Of a stretch of 64,000 nucleotides of DNA, positions 1 through 8,011 are shown one piece after another. A model generated the notes under the pieces. It had not been told where the DNA came from. It saw only the letters and a program-made list of their open reading frames with translations, and did not search any database. The position numbers and the translations under genes are program-made. The first letter of the stretch is position 1, and each line of letters begins with the position of its first letter. The DNA is from a bacterium HR33 (lineage in GTDB: Bacteria > Gemmatimonadota > Gemmatimonadetes > Gemmatimonadales > GWC2-71-9): NCBI GenBank assembly GCA_002923375.1, contig BEIJ01000001.1, positions 1,485,730 through 1,549,729 on the forward strand, written 5' to 3'.

Positions 1-896
1 CTATCGAGAAGAAACCGCTGAACCACTTTCTCCCCGGCACCGCCATTCTGTCCTTCGGGACCGCGGGGTGCAATTTGGCCTGCAAGTTTTGCCAGAACTG
101 GGACATCTCCAAGTCCCGGGAAATGGATACCCTGGCGGACCGGGCGTCGCCCGAGGCGATCGCGCGGGCGGCGCGGGAGCTGGGCTGCCGGAGCGTGGCC
201 TTCACTTACAACGACCCGGTGATCTTCCACGAGTACGCGATAGACGTAGCCCAGGCGTGCCACGAACTCGGGCTCAAGGCGGTAGCCGTCACCGCAGGAT
301 ACCAATGCGCCGAGCCGCGGGCCGAGTTTTACCGCTACATGGATGCCGCCAACGTGGACCTCAAAGCCTTCACCGAGGAGTTTTACCACAAGATCTGTGC
401 CGGACATCTGCAGCCGGTCCTGGAGACACTGGAGTACCTCAAGCACGAGACCAACGTCTGGTTCGAGATCACGACCCTTCTAATTCCCGGGCTCAACGAC
501 TCGGACGCGGAGATCCACGCTGAAGCGGAGTGGATCATGGAACACTTGGGCCCCGATGTGCCGCTTCACTTCACCGCGTTTCATCCGGACTTCAAGATGC
601 TGGACCGCCCGCCCACGCCGCCCTCTACCCTCACCAGGGCCCGGCGGATCGCGCTGGAGCACGGGCTGCGGTACGTGTATACCGGAAATGTGCATGACGA
701 GGAGGGAGGTACCACCTACTGTCACGTGTGCGGCGCCAAGTTAATCGTCAGGGACTGGTATTTACTGAAGGCCTGGAACCTGACCGACGACGGCCGGTGC
801 TCCACCTGCGGGACGCCTTGTGCCGGGGTGTTCGAAGGGCCGCCGGGCGACTGGGGACCGCGGCGGTTGCCGGTGCGGCTTGCCGCATACCGCTAG
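1..896 (+). CDS. amrS: AmmeMemoRadiSam system radical SAM enzyme (5' partial)
   Basis: The reading frame is open from base 3 through the left window edge, so the N-terminus is missing. The radical-SAM cluster motif CNLACKFC (CX3CX2C), followed by QNWDISKSRE, lies at about bases 69-125. This spacing and the FCQNWDIS context are typical of the AmrS family (PflA-like activating-enzyme fold), which travels with MEMO1 and AMMECR1 domain proteins. The C-terminus has two further Cys pairs (CHVCGAKL and CSTCGTPC), also typical of this family. Substrate and reaction are not established for the family, so none is given. Partner genes would lie to the left of the window. The gene ends at TAG 894-896. 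Confidence 0.88.
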   Translation, partial: IEKKPLNHFLPGTAILSFGTAGCNLACKFCQNWDISKSREMDTLADRASPEAIARAARELGCRSVAFTYNDPVIFHEYAIDVAQACHELGLKAVAVTAGYQCAEPRAEFYRYMDAANVDLKAFTEEFYHKICAGHLQPVLETLEYLKHETNVWFEITTLLIPGLNDSDAEIHAEAEWIMEHLGPDVPLHFTAFHPDFKMLDRPPTPPSTLTRARRIALEHGLRYVYTGNVHDEEGGTTYCHVCGAKLIVRDWYLLKAWNLTDDGRCSTCGTPCAGVFEGPPGDWGPRRLPVRLAAYR

Positions 897-928
897 GGGT
901 GGGGGCTGCGGGAGCCCGGAGAGGGCAT

Positions 929-952
929 CTGTATTGCAAGAATTCGATACAG
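929..952. repeat. Short inverted repeat upstream of the coiled-coil gene
   Basis: CTGTAT (929-934) and ATACAG (947-952) form a perfect 6-bp inverted repeat separated by 12 bases, about 75 bp before the next start codon. It could be an operator or a weak hairpin. No function can be assigned. Confidence 0.3.
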
Positions 953-1026
953 GCCGCCATCTTCCGGTACGGCCCCCGCCGAGCGTATGTTGAATGTTGT
1001 TGCCGGTATCGAACTAGGAGCGAACG

Positions 1027-1440
1027 ATGCCGGTAACGGTAAAGCTGTCCAAGTTGTTCTACGAGCGTCTAGGCGAGGAGATCGCCAACGAGATGGTGGA
1101 CTGGTTCAACGCGGTGGATGCTACCTACCGGGACGACCTCCGGCAGCTCAATGAGCTGAACTTTGCGCGCTTCGACGCCAAGCTGGAACAGCGCGTGGTA
1201 GAGTTGGACGCCAAGATCGACGGTGTGGCGAAGCAGTTGGACGCCAAGATCGATCAAGTGGCGGTGCAGCTGGATGCCAAGATAAACCACGTGGCAGCCC
1301 AGCTTGACTCCAAGATCGACCGGGTAGCTGCGGAGCTAAAAGAGGTGCTCGAGCGCCGGCTGGGAGAACACACTCGCTGGCTGGTCGCGGCTTGGGCCTC
1401 GCTGCTAATCCCTATAATCGGGCTCTGGTTCAGAGGATAG
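1027..1440 (+). CDS. Coiled-coil protein with hendecad repeats and C-terminal membrane anchor
   Basis: A 137-aa protein. Residues about 55-100 contain successive 11-residue units of the form LDAKIDxVAxQ (four clear copies, then degenerate), the pattern of a right-handed hendecad coiled coil. The last 20 residues (WLVAAWASLLIPIIGLWF) form one membrane segment, so the protein is probably tail-anchored with an elongated soluble rod. The layout recalls DUF1640-like coiled-coil membrane proteins, but no family can be claimed. AGGAG eight bases before ATG supports the start. It stands alone between amrS and the convergent doxX gene. Confidence 0.75.
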   Translation: MPVTVKLSKLFYERLGEEIANEMVDWFNAVDATYRDDLRQLNELNFARFDAKLEQRVVELDAKIDGVAKQLDAKIDQVAVQLDAKINHVAAQLDSKIDRVAAELKEVLERRLGEHTRWLVAAWASLLIPIIGLWFRG

Positions 1441-1592
1441 GTAAGGCTTCCTGGCGCAGCGGGGACCCTAGGGTACACCTGCTGCGGCGCAAATTGCAAC
1501 TGCGCGGTACACACGCTGCCCCCAGGGTTCCCCGTATCTGGCGGCGCCGGATCCCACAGCCAGCGGCGCGGGACGGCGTTTTCAGGGAGAGA

Positions 1593-1991
1593 TTACTGGC
1601 CCAGCGCCAGGGTGTTCCACCCAGTGCTATAGCTGTAGGCCATGACCATGAGCAAGGCCCCGGCTATGGCCATGTTCTTCATGAACTGGACCATTTCGAT
1701 CATGCGCTGCTGCTGATCCTGCACGGTCCAAAAGTTGTGCATCATGAAGGCCACGGGAACCAAAAAGAGCACCAATATGAGCGCCGCTATCCACACCTGC
1801 CACCCCAGAATCAGCATTACACCTCCCGCGAGCATCTGGAGGCCGGTTCCCAGGACCGCGAGCTTGGGCGCCGGCACACCCTTGGAGGCAGCGTAGCCGG
1901 TCATCATTCCGGCCATCCTGAAATGGTTCATGCCGTTCATCACAAAGAAGCCGCCCAGAATGAGACGACCCAGAAGGAACACCACATCCAT
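1593..1991 (-). CDS. DoxX family membrane protein
   Basis: A 132-aa protein with four predicted membrane segments and the DoxX-family N-terminal pattern (LLGRLILGGFFVMNGMNHF). DoxX-like proteins are small quinone- or thiol-linked membrane proteins of mostly unknown function, some tied to oxidative stress. It starts three bases after the stop of the upstream ArsR-type regulator, and its AAGGAGG ribosome-binding site lies within the end of that gene. The two are therefore almost certainly one operon. It may be a target or effector of the regulator. Confidence 0.85.
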   Translation of the reverse strand: MDVVFLLGRLILGGFFVMNGMNHFRMAGMMTGYAASKGVPAPKLAVLGTGLQMLAGGVMLILGWQVWIAALILVLFLVPVAFMMHNFWTVQDQQQRMIEMVQFMKNMAIAGALLMVMAYSYSTGWNTLALGQ

Positions 1992-1994
1992 ACT

Positions 1995-2318
1995 TCATCT
2001 ACCTCCTTTAGTGAACGTTGATTGTGCAGTCTTCCTTCCGCCGCGCCTTCCCGCCGAGAGGGGAACAAAGAGCCTGAGCCTATCCTCGTTTAGACGGAAG
2101 AAGACGTGGCTCCCCTTCTTTCTGGTGCTGACCAGGCCGGCGTTTTCCAAAATTCGGTAGTGGTGCGACATAGCCGACCGGGTGATGGGGAACTCGCGGG
2201 CCAAATCTCCGCACCCCAACTCGCCGCGTTCCAGGAGCATGAGCACGATCCGGTAACGCGTCGGGTCGGCCAGAGCCTTGAAGACCTTGACCGCATCTCG
2301 GACAGCCGCCTGGTTCAT
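1995..2318 (-). CDS. ArsR/SmtB-type winged-helix transcriptional regulator
   Basis: A 107-aa protein with the ArsR fold: FKALADPTRYRIVLMLLE for the first helices, recognition helix ITRSAMSHHYRILENAG, and wing VSTRKKGSHVFFRLNED. The usual alpha-3 metal motif ELCVCDL is replaced by GELGCGDLAREF with a single Cys, so classical metal sensing is doubtful. A redox or other signal is possible. It is the first gene of a two-gene operon with DoxX, and autoregulation through the palindrome at 2373-2382 is plausible. Confidence 0.85.
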   Translation of the reverse strand: MNQAAVRDAVKVFKALADPTRYRIVLMLLERGELGCGDLAREFPITRSAMSHHYRILENAGLVSTRKKGSHVFFRLNEDRLRLFVPLSAGRRGGRKTAQSTFTKGGR

Positions 2319-2372
2319 TTCGCTAAAGGCCCCTAGAGGGAAGTAGAAAGTGTTTTAGGGATTCTAGAGTTA

Positions 2373-2382
2373 AACAATTGTT
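2373..2382. promoter_or_regulatory. Candidate ArsR operator
   Basis: A perfect 10-bp palindrome AACAATTGTT with further pairing after one mismatch lies 55 bp upstream of the ArsR-type start, in an AT-rich patch of an otherwise GC-rich region. Winged-helix ArsR proteins usually bind such imperfect 12-2-12-like palindromes. The assignment is inference. Confidence 0.4.
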
Positions 2383-2391
2383 AAAATGTCG

Positions 2392-2412
2392 CCGGCCTAA
2401 AATCAAGGCCGG
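2392..2412 (-). terminator. Hairpin downstream of the hybrid kinase gene
   Basis: CCGGCCT (2392-2398) and AGGCCGG (2406-2412) form a perfect 7-bp stem with a 7-base loop, 12 bp beyond the kinase stop. In the minus direction it is followed by GACATTTT, a weak U-tract. It is a probable terminator of the TRAP/kinase operon. Confidence 0.5.
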
Positions 2413-2423
2413 GAAAAAGTGGC

Positions 2424-4958
2424 TCACCCGTCCAACACCTCGCGTACCTTGCGGGCTAACTCCTCGGCGGTGAAAGGCTTGGACAGATAGGACACCCCGG
2501 GATCCAGGACACCCCGGTGAGCTATGTGATTCTCCGTGTAGCCGGATACGTAGAGAGCCTTCACTTTTCCCAGCCGCTGGACGAGAGCATCCACTACCTG
2601 CTTACCGCTACCGCCCGGCATCACTACGTCCGTGAGGACCAGGTCGAACCGCTGCCGCGCGGCCACCGCCAAAGCCTCCCTGAGACCGCTCGCCTCGAGA
2701 ACCGTGTAGCCGTAACTCTCCAAAACCCGGCGCACGGAGGACCGGACTGCAGGGTCGTCCTCCACCAGCAGGATGGTCTCGCTCCCCCGCAGCGCCTCCA
2801 TCGCCGGGGGCTGCCGGGTAGACCCGCTTTCCTCGGCACTCCGAGAGATGTAGAGAGGCAGATAAATGCGAAATGTGGTTCCCTCTCCCGGCTCGCTGTA
2901 CACCGAGATCACCCCTCCACTCTGCCGCACAATCCCGTAAACCGTGGCCAACCCCAGCCCGGTACCGCGACCCGGATCCTTGGTGGTGAAAAAGGGCTCG
3001 AAGACGCGCTCCTTCACCTCGGGCGGCATCCCGATCCCCGTGTCGCTAACCGTCACCACCACCCAGGATCCCGCGCCCAACCCGGGATGCGAGGTCGCGG
3101 ACTCGGCATCGAGCTCCACAATGGAGCTCTCGATGGTGAGCAGCCCTCCCTCCGGCATCGCGTCCCTCGCGTTGGTGGCGAGGTTCATGATCACCTGCTC
3201 CAACTGCCCCCGGTCTGCCAGAACGGTACAGCCCCCCGGGTGCAACCGCAGGCTCACCTCTATGTCCTCTCCAACCAGACGGCTCAGCAAGGGGAGCAGC
3301 TGCTCCAAGACCAGGTTGAGGTCCAACACCTCCGGCTGGAGCACCTGCCGCCTGGCGAAAGCCAAAAGCTGTCTGGTCAATGAGGCTGCATGATCCGCGC
3401 TCGCCTGGATCTGCTCCAGATCTGATCTAAGGGGATGATCGGGGGAAAGGTCCTGAAGGGCGAGCTCGGTGACGGTCTTGATCACGGTCAGGGCATTGTT
3501 GAAATCGTGCGCTACGCCGCCCGCTAGCCGCCCCAGCGACTCGAGTTGCTGAGCGGTGCGAATTCGTTCTTCCTCTCGGCGGCGCTCCGTAACGTCCTCC
3601 ACCGTTACCAGAACCTGCCTCGATCCCCCGGGTAGCAGGATCGGTGCGATCCCCAGGACAAGAACCCGCGGCTTGCCTCCGATCACCACCGATGTTTCGG
3701 CACCGGTCAGCGGCTGCCCGCTCCGGAGTGTTTCTTCCGAACGCTCCCGCGCCCACGGGACCGGAAGGCACTCCTCGAGCCTCTTGCCCACCAGTTCGAC
3801 TTCCGGCCCCAGCAGCGCGGCCGCCGCCGGATTGGCCGTCTTGACCGTGAGATTCTCGTCCAGCAAGAGAACACCCTGCGAGATATTGGCTACGATTCGC
3901 TCGGCGTAGGCCAGCTCTTCCCGCCGCCGGACCAGCTCCAAAGCGGCAGCTCGAGCCTGCCGCCGCTGGCTTTCGGTGTAGACCGCCAACCCACCCAGCA
4001 GGAACAAGAGCGCGAGCCCCGTATAGGAGATCGACCGCAACCGCCAGTACTCCACCAGCGCCTCGTCGCGGTCGATCTTGCGCACCACCCGCCAGTCGGA
4101 ATCGGCCACCGAACGCTTAGCCGCCAGGACGGTCTTTCCCCGATAATCCACGAACTCGCCGAAGGTATCGCCGCCGGCCTCACCCAAGGCCGGAGCCACT
4201 TGCTCCAGCGTAAGCATCTCCGGCACCGCGGAGTCGGCAGGCCAGAGAGGAGGGCGCGACAGCACTCGGGAGCGGCCGTCGATTTCTTCCACCAGCACCG
4301 TTTCCCCGGTAGCCGTGACGGCGGGATCGGCCAGAATCAATGGGAACAGCTCCTGTGACAGGTCCGCCACCACTACTACCGCTCCGATCGGCGGGGAGCT
4401 GCCGTAGCCTTGAACCGGGACCGCTATTGCCAACAGGGTTTGCCCGCCGGCGCCGATCCAGTCAACCTCCACCCGGCTGCCACCGGCTATAGCCGCCTGC
4501 GCGGCGTTCCGGATCTCATCCCCGGGCTGCACATCGCCGGCCGACGCCACCCATCGGCCGCTCGCGCTCGATAAATGCACGGCCTCCAGGGCGTAGCGCT
4601 CGCGATATCTTCCCAGGTAGCCTTCCAGTTCCCGGTCGAACGGTACTCCCCTCTCCACCAGAAAGCTTCTCAAGCCTTCGGCGCCCAGAGCCACTCTCAC
4701 GGCCGGGGTGAGCGCCAGGACGGCCGCCGCGTCGCGCTGGTGATCCAGCCACGCACCGGCGACGTCCGCGCGGTGCTCGGCAACCGCGGTGAGCCGATCT
4801 TCCCAATAGCTCAGGATTCGGCGTCGCTCGGCGGCGAGACGCCAGGAGACCGCGGCCACTGCGGTGATAGCTAGAACGACCAGTACTACGATGCTACGGA
4901 GAGAAAGAAATGAACTTTCGCGCGGAGATCGTTGTAATGGAGAGTCCGGCGAGCTCAT
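2424..4958 (-). CDS. Hybrid sensor histidine kinase with Cache-like sensor, PAS and receiver domains
   Basis: An 844-aa protein if started at the ATG at 4958, which overlaps the stop of the upstream 130-aa gene as ATGA. An in-frame start 30 bp earlier is possible but less likely. Order of parts: membrane segment about 22-40, large extracytoplasmic region about 45-300 (Cache-like), second membrane segment about 308-328, PAS about 350-460, HisKA with [11 protein letters not shown] (phosphoacceptor His near residue 484), HATPase with [13 protein letters not shown], and a C-terminal receiver about 720-842 with LTDVVMPG and a conserved late Lys (YLSKPF). No DNA-binding output domain is present. 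It is last in a TAXI-TRAP operon, which suggests it senses or regulates the transported substrate. The ligand is unknown. Confidence 0.9.
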   Translation of the reverse strand: MSSPDSPLQRSPRESSFLSLRSIVVLVVLAITAVAAVSWRLAAERRRILSYWEDRLTAVAEHRADVAGAWLDHQRDAAAVLALTPAVRVALGAEGLRSFLVERGVPFDRELEGYLGRYRERYALEAVHLSSASGRWVASAGDVQPGDEIRNAAQAAIAGGSRVEVDWIGAGGQTLLAIAVPVQGYGSSPPIGAVVVVADLSQELFPLILADPAVTATGETVLVEEIDGRSRVLSRPPLWPADSAVPEMLTLEQVAPALGEAGGDTFGEFVDYRGKTVLAAKRSVADSDWRVVRKIDRDEALVEYWRLRSISYTGLALLFLLGGLAVYTESQRRQARAAALELVRRREELAYAERIVANISQGVLLLDENLTVKTANPAAAALLGPEVELVGKRLEECLPVPWARERSEETLRSGQPLTGAETSVVIGGKPRVLVLGIAPILLPGGSRQVLVTVEDVTERRREEERIRTAQQLESLGRLAGGVAHDFNNALTVIKTVTELALQDLSPDHPLRSDLEQIQASADHAASLTRQLLAFARRQVLQPEVLDLNLVLEQLLPLLSRLVGEDIEVSLRLHPGGCTVLADRGQLEQVIMNLATNARDAMPEGGLLTIESSIVELDAESATSHPGLGAGSWVVVTVSDTGIGMPPEVKERVFEPFFTTKDPGRGTGLGLATVYGIVRQSGGVISVYSEPGEGTTFRIYLPLYISRSAEESGSTRQPPAMEALRGSETILLVEDDPAVRSSVRRVLESYGYTVLEASGLREALAVAARQRFDLVLTDVVMPGGSGKQVVDALVQRLGKVKALYVSGYTENHIAHRGVLDPGVSYLSKPFTAEELARKVREVLDG

Positions 4959-5347
4959 TGTTGTTCTTCGTCTTGGCCTCGAGGCCACGCCCGGTAGCCC
5001 CAGGAACTCCGCGGGTCCACCCTAGCAATCCGGGTTCGGGACCGAGCGTTCAAGAAATCGGCCGAGACCACCCAAAAGCGGGCGTCGTGGAAAAAGCCCT
5101 CGAGTTCGAACGGGCGGAGCTCTTCTTCGTCCGCATCCACCGTTACCTCCAGCAGCGCGTCTCCGTGCAAGACGTCGTCATCTTCGGTGTCCAGCGGCCG
5201 GCTGCAAAGCCACACACCGGTGAGTGCCAAGTCTTCTCCGGTATGTACGTCCTGAAGGCCCAAATCCCAGGTCCGGTCCACCCAACCCTGGCTTACGATC
5301 GACCGGGCTTCTCCAATGGTGGTGCGATGAAAGAGAGTGATCGCCAT
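4955..5347 (-). CDS. Conserved-looking unknown protein between TAXI receptor and kinase
   Basis: A 130-aa soluble acidic protein starting MAITLFHRTTIGEARSI at ATG 5347, eleven bases after the TAXI stop. Its stop overlaps the kinase start (ATGA), so it is translated within the operon. The opening pattern (FHRTT...EA..I...GW), then TGVWLCSRP and a long acidic stretch, weakly recalls small ADP-ribosyltransferase or KptA-like folds that begin with a Y/F-H-x-T motif. This is only a resemblance, and catalytic residues cannot be assigned. It has no signal peptide or membrane segment. Its tight coupling to both neighbours argues that it is a real gene. Confidence 0.72.
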   Translation of the reverse strand: MAITLFHRTTIGEARSIVSQGWVDRTWDLGLQDVHTGEDLALTGVWLCSRPLDTEDDDVLHGDALLEVTVDADEEELRPFELEGFFHDARFWVVSADFLNARSRTRIARVDPRSSWGYRAWPRGQDEEQQ

Positions 5348-5358
5348 AGCGGCAGCGC

Positions 5359-6321
5359 CTATTGGGATGCGGTGCGTTCGGCGAGCCAGCGGGCGGTCTC
5401 CGGATGAAGCGGTATCGGCGCCGCCGCCAGCGCTCCCAACTGGATCTGCCGGGCGATCTCGTGCACCTGAACCAGCGCGTCGCGTTCCCGGTCCAAAATG
5501 TCTAGCAAGGTTCGCACCACGCTCGCGTCCAGATTCTCCGTGCCCACGATCCAGTTCATTACCGCCACCGTAGGAATGTCTTGCTCCACACCGGGATAGG
5601 CTCCCCGCGGTATCGCTCCGTCGACATAGTAAGGATACTTGCGCTTGAGAGTTTCGCGATACTCCTCCTCCACCGGAACCAGCCGGGCCGCTCCCGCCGT
5701 AAGAGCTTCCAGGACCGCAGAAGCGGGGTAGCCCGCCGATATGATCGCGGCGTCGATCGCCCCGTCCTTGAGAGCATCTGAAGATTCGATGAACGAAAGG
5801 TATCGAACCGTGATCATGTCGTACGTGATCCCGTACGCCTCCAGCAACTGGCGGGAAAGTTCCTCGGTACCGCTGCCCGGGGCTCCTACCGACACCCGCA
5901 GCCCTTTGAAATCGGCGACCGATCTGGCCGGAACACCGCGCCTCACCAGAACATGCGTCACGTTGGGATAAAGGGGCGCCACGATGCGCAGATTGGTAAG
6001 CGGCCGCGGGTAGTTCACTCCGCCGTTGAACGCCTCGTAAACCGTGGGCGCCATGCTGAAGCCTAGATCCATCTCCCCCTTGGCCACCCGGTTTACGTTT
6101 TCCACCGATCCGCCGGTAACTTCCGCGGTGTACTGGCGATCCGGGTCCGCCAGCGAGAGGCGCGCTGCGATCGCCCCTCCCAGAGGGTAATAGACTCCTC
6201 CGGTACCCGCGGTACCGATGCTGAAAAACCTGCGCCCCCCTGCGCGCTCGCCTCCCTGGCAAGCACCGACCGCTAAAGCCAGCGCCAGGAGCGCCGCCGG
6301 ACGGCAAGAGCATCGCACCAT
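5359..6321 (-). CDS. TAXI family TRAP transporter solute-binding lipoprotein
   Basis: A 320-aa protein with a lipoprotein signal (LALALAVGAC) followed by the TAXI hallmark region FFSIGTAGTGGVYYPLGGAI and later GSVENVNRVAKGEMDLGF. TAXI receptors capture carboxylate or amino-acid-like substrates outside the membrane and hand them to a fused TRAP permease. The substrate is not predictable here. The first 107 codons are identical to the truncated copy at 9283-9735. This copy is complete, and its downstream partners (130-aa protein, kinase) follow within a few bases. Its natural upstream partner, the permease, is now separated by the inserted segment and represented here only by a 3' fragment. Confidence 0.92.
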   Translation of the reverse strand: MVRCSCRPAALLALALAVGACQGGERAGGRRFFSIGTAGTGGVYYPLGGAIAARLSLADPDRQYTAEVTGGSVENVNRVAKGEMDLGFSMAPTVYEAFNGGVNYPRPLTNLRIVAPLYPNVTHVLVRRGVPARSVADFKGLRVSVGAPGSGTEELSRQLLEAYGITYDMITVRYLSFIESSDALKDGAIDAAIISAGYPASAVLEALTAGAARLVPVEEEYRETLKRKYPYYVDGAIPRGAYPGVEQDIPTVAVMNWIVGTENLDASVVRTLLDILDRERDALVQVHEIARQIQLGALAAAPIPLHPETARWLAERTASQ

Positions 6322-6554
6322 AGCTTCCGCCTAGTTAGCAGCCGGTTCCGCCGAGGTCAACCGCTGCTTTTTGGCTCCGGGGGTTGCGAAAACCAGCAGC
6401 ATCACGGAGAGCCCAAAGAGGTCAGTAACGAGCCCCGGTTTGATGAGCCCTATCGCCGCAGCTGCCAGTAATGCCCGTTCCCACCAGGTCACCGGCCGGC
6501 GGGCGTGACCTATTACCGCCGCCGCCAGGGCCACCACGCCGGCCGAAGCGGTAA
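6000..6554. repeat. 555-bp direct repeat, left copy
   Basis: Bases 6000-6554 match 9414-9968 with a constant offset of 3414 bp and no gaps. The only difference seen by base-by-base reading is T versus C inside GCCAGTAATG, which is synonymous in the permease frame. The repeat covers the end of the permease gene, the intergenic spacer and the first 107 codons of the TAXI gene. The near identity implies a recent duplication or recombination. Confidence 0.95.
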
Positions 6555-6570
6555 GCACGACCACGAGCAT
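6331..6570 (-). pseudogene. 3' fragment of TRAP permease gene
   Basis: This frame encodes the last roughly 75 residues of the TRAP permease, identical to the C-terminus of the full gene at 9745-11607, and is cut off at base 6554. The ATG at 6570 lies in non-homologous sequence and is probably not a real start. It is a by-product of the 555-bp duplication. Without the rest of the permease it cannot transport. Confidence 0.85.
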
Positions 6571-6802
6571 TGTGGAATCCGCCCCTCTGGTGGCGCTGAC
6601 GCTTAGGACTGGTGCTGCCAGCGGTTGAGGAAGAAGGAGAGAGCCACGGCGTGACCTGGAACATGCTCATGGTAGTTCAGAAGGGGTTGCGCAGGCTCAA
6701 TGTGCCGGAGCTGCTGGGGGAGGTTTACCGTCGAGTCGAGTAGAGAGACGGGCTTGAGGTCGCACCGGAGGACGGTACCGCGTGATGGCATATGAACAGC
6801 TG

Positions 6803-6830
6803 TTGACAGAGCCGTCGGAGTCCACATATT
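6803..6830 (+). promoter_or_regulatory. Sigma-70-type promoter of the Cys-rich peptide gene
   Basis: A perfect -35 TTGACA (6803-6808) is followed after 16 bp by CATATT (6825-6830, 4 of 6 matches to TATAAT). The predicted start site leaves a leader of about 28 bases before the ATG at 6865, which is preceded by AAGGAGG. The combination is unusually close to consensus for this window. Confidence 0.6.
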
Positions 6831-6864
6831 CCTAGGTTTTGTATCCTGGTCCAAGGAGGTGCTG

Positions 6865-7098
6865 ATGTCTCCGACGCTAATGGTGGGCGCTGGCATCATA
6901 ATTCTGGGGTCTACCTTGCCGATCTCCCTTGATCTCGGACCTCCGGTTCCGCAGGCGGAGCTCACCACTGCGCGTTGCGTCGACTGCACAGGGTCTCTCT
7001 GCCCCTACTGCACGCAGGATCCGGACATGGAGTGCTGCAATCACCCGGCTAGTTATTTCTGCGAAATCCACTACCGTCCGGTGCCAGGGTACCCTTAA
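6865..7098 (+). CDS. Small secreted or membrane-anchored Cys-rich protein
   Basis: A 77-aa protein. The ATG at 6865 sits five bases after a perfect AAGGAGG (6853-6859). Alternative in-frame starts at 6859 and 6862 overlap or abut that site and are unlikely. Residues about 4-22 (LMVGAGIIILGSTLPISL) form a signal or membrane segment with no basic n-region. The mature part carries seven Cys in about 35 residues: CVDC, CPYC, ECC and FCEIH, ending in VPGYP. The layout (short exported peptide with paired Cys, next to a propeller protein gene) resembles the NVEALA-type peptides of Bacteroidota in organisation, not clearly in sequence. Function is unknown; metal binding, disulfide-rich toxin or signal, and peptide precursor are all possible. 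Confidence 0.68.
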   Translation: MSPTLMVGAGIIILGSTLPISLDLGPPVPQAELTTARCVDCTGSLCPYCTQDPDMECCNHPASYFCEIHYRPVPGYP

Positions 7099-7196
7099 GC
7101 GTGCGACCGCCACAAGGCAATTGCTGTCCCGTGAGCTAAGGTGGCGTTTTGGCTGGCCCATCGTCTCTTTCAGCGAGCTGAGGAGCGAACGGCGTA

Positions 7197-7985
7197 ATGC
7201 GCAGCATTCTGGCTGCGAGTTTTTTTCTTGTTTTGGTTTTGCCTGTGCGTGTACATGCTCAGGCTTCCGGACGGCCTACTCGCATGGGGACGCTCGTAGC
7301 GGTTGTGAAGGATTCTCGAAACGGCGAGCTGCTGGTCGGCGCGGTTATCGAGGTCTTGGGCACCGAGATAACAGCCCACACTAACCGCCAGGGTTTGGCG
7401 CGGTTGGCCGGGATTCCGCCTGGCGTGCACAGAGTCAGGGCGCGGCGCATTGGGTATCGTCCCAAAGAGCATGTGGTAGAGGTGACAGCCGAACCGGTTC
7501 AGACCCTTGAGCTTACCTTGCTCCTCGAGCCCGCACCGGTCCAGCTCGCTCCCGTGGAGGTAGCGGGCGAGCGCATTGAGCACCTGGAGCTTGCCGGCTT
7601 CTATGAACGCCGTGCTCTGGGTTTCGGAAGCTTCCTGACGCGAGCCGAATTCGAAAAGTGGGAGCCGCGGATAACGACGGATGTACTCCGTCGGCTGCCG
7701 GGAATACGTGTCCGGATCAATCCTAACTGGGGCAAGAGAGGGGATAACCGCCGCTTCCTGGTCGAGTCGCATCGCGGGGCTGTACGGATCTCCAAAGGGA
7801 CCTGTCCGCCTCTGTTCTTTTTGGACGGCGCCTATATCGGAGATGCGGATGGTCTGGACATAGACGAAGTAGTTTCGGTCACCCACCTAGAAGCGGTAGA
7901 AGCCTACGTAGGCGGGGGCGGCATTCCGGCCAGGTTTAACCGCACCGGGGCTGCATGTGGGGTGATCGTTCTGTGGACTAGGTAA
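7197..7985 (+). CDS. Exported CarboxypepD_reg/TonB-plug-like protein
   Basis: A 262-aa protein with a clear signal peptide (ILAASFFLVLVLPVRVHAQA). Residues about 28-110 form a carboxypeptidase-regulatory-like beta-sandwich (GTLVAVVKDSRNGELLVGAV, ...TNRQGLARLAGIPPGVHRVR). Residues about 125-262 look like a TonB-receptor plug without a barrel (TDVLRRLPGIRVRIN, then CPPLFFLDGAYI, then VEAYVGGGGIPARFNR, and a final ACGVIVLWTR). Such barrel-less plug proteins are frequent in Gemmatimonadota and have no settled role. A periplasmic or outer-membrane docking function is likely. It is the middle gene of the inserted segment, 98 bp after the Cys-rich peptide gene. Confidence 0.82.
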   Translation: MRSILAASFFLVLVLPVRVHAQASGRPTRMGTLVAVVKDSRNGELLVGAVIEVLGTEITAHTNRQGLARLAGIPPGVHRVRARRIGYRPKEHVVEVTAEPVQTLELTLLLEPAPVQLAPVEVAGERIEHLELAGFYERRALGFGSFLTRAEFEKWEPRITTDVLRRLPGIRVRINPNWGKRGDNRRFLVESHRGAVRISKGTCPPLFFLDGAYIGDADGLDIDEVVSVTHLEAVEAYVGGGGIPARFNRTGAACGVIVLWTR

Positions 7986-8011
7986 GTGGACGTGAACAAC
8001 CGACGCTTTGC

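Noticed and set aside
1201-1330. CRISPR-like repeats in the 33-bp repeat tract
   Set aside because: The repeats are in-frame codons of a hendecad coiled coil, with no spacers between them.
6651-6743. 30-codon open stretch with GTG start in the insert
   Set aside because: Too short, no recognised motif, and only a loosely placed AAGGAGAG upstream. It may be a gene remnant but cannot be supported.
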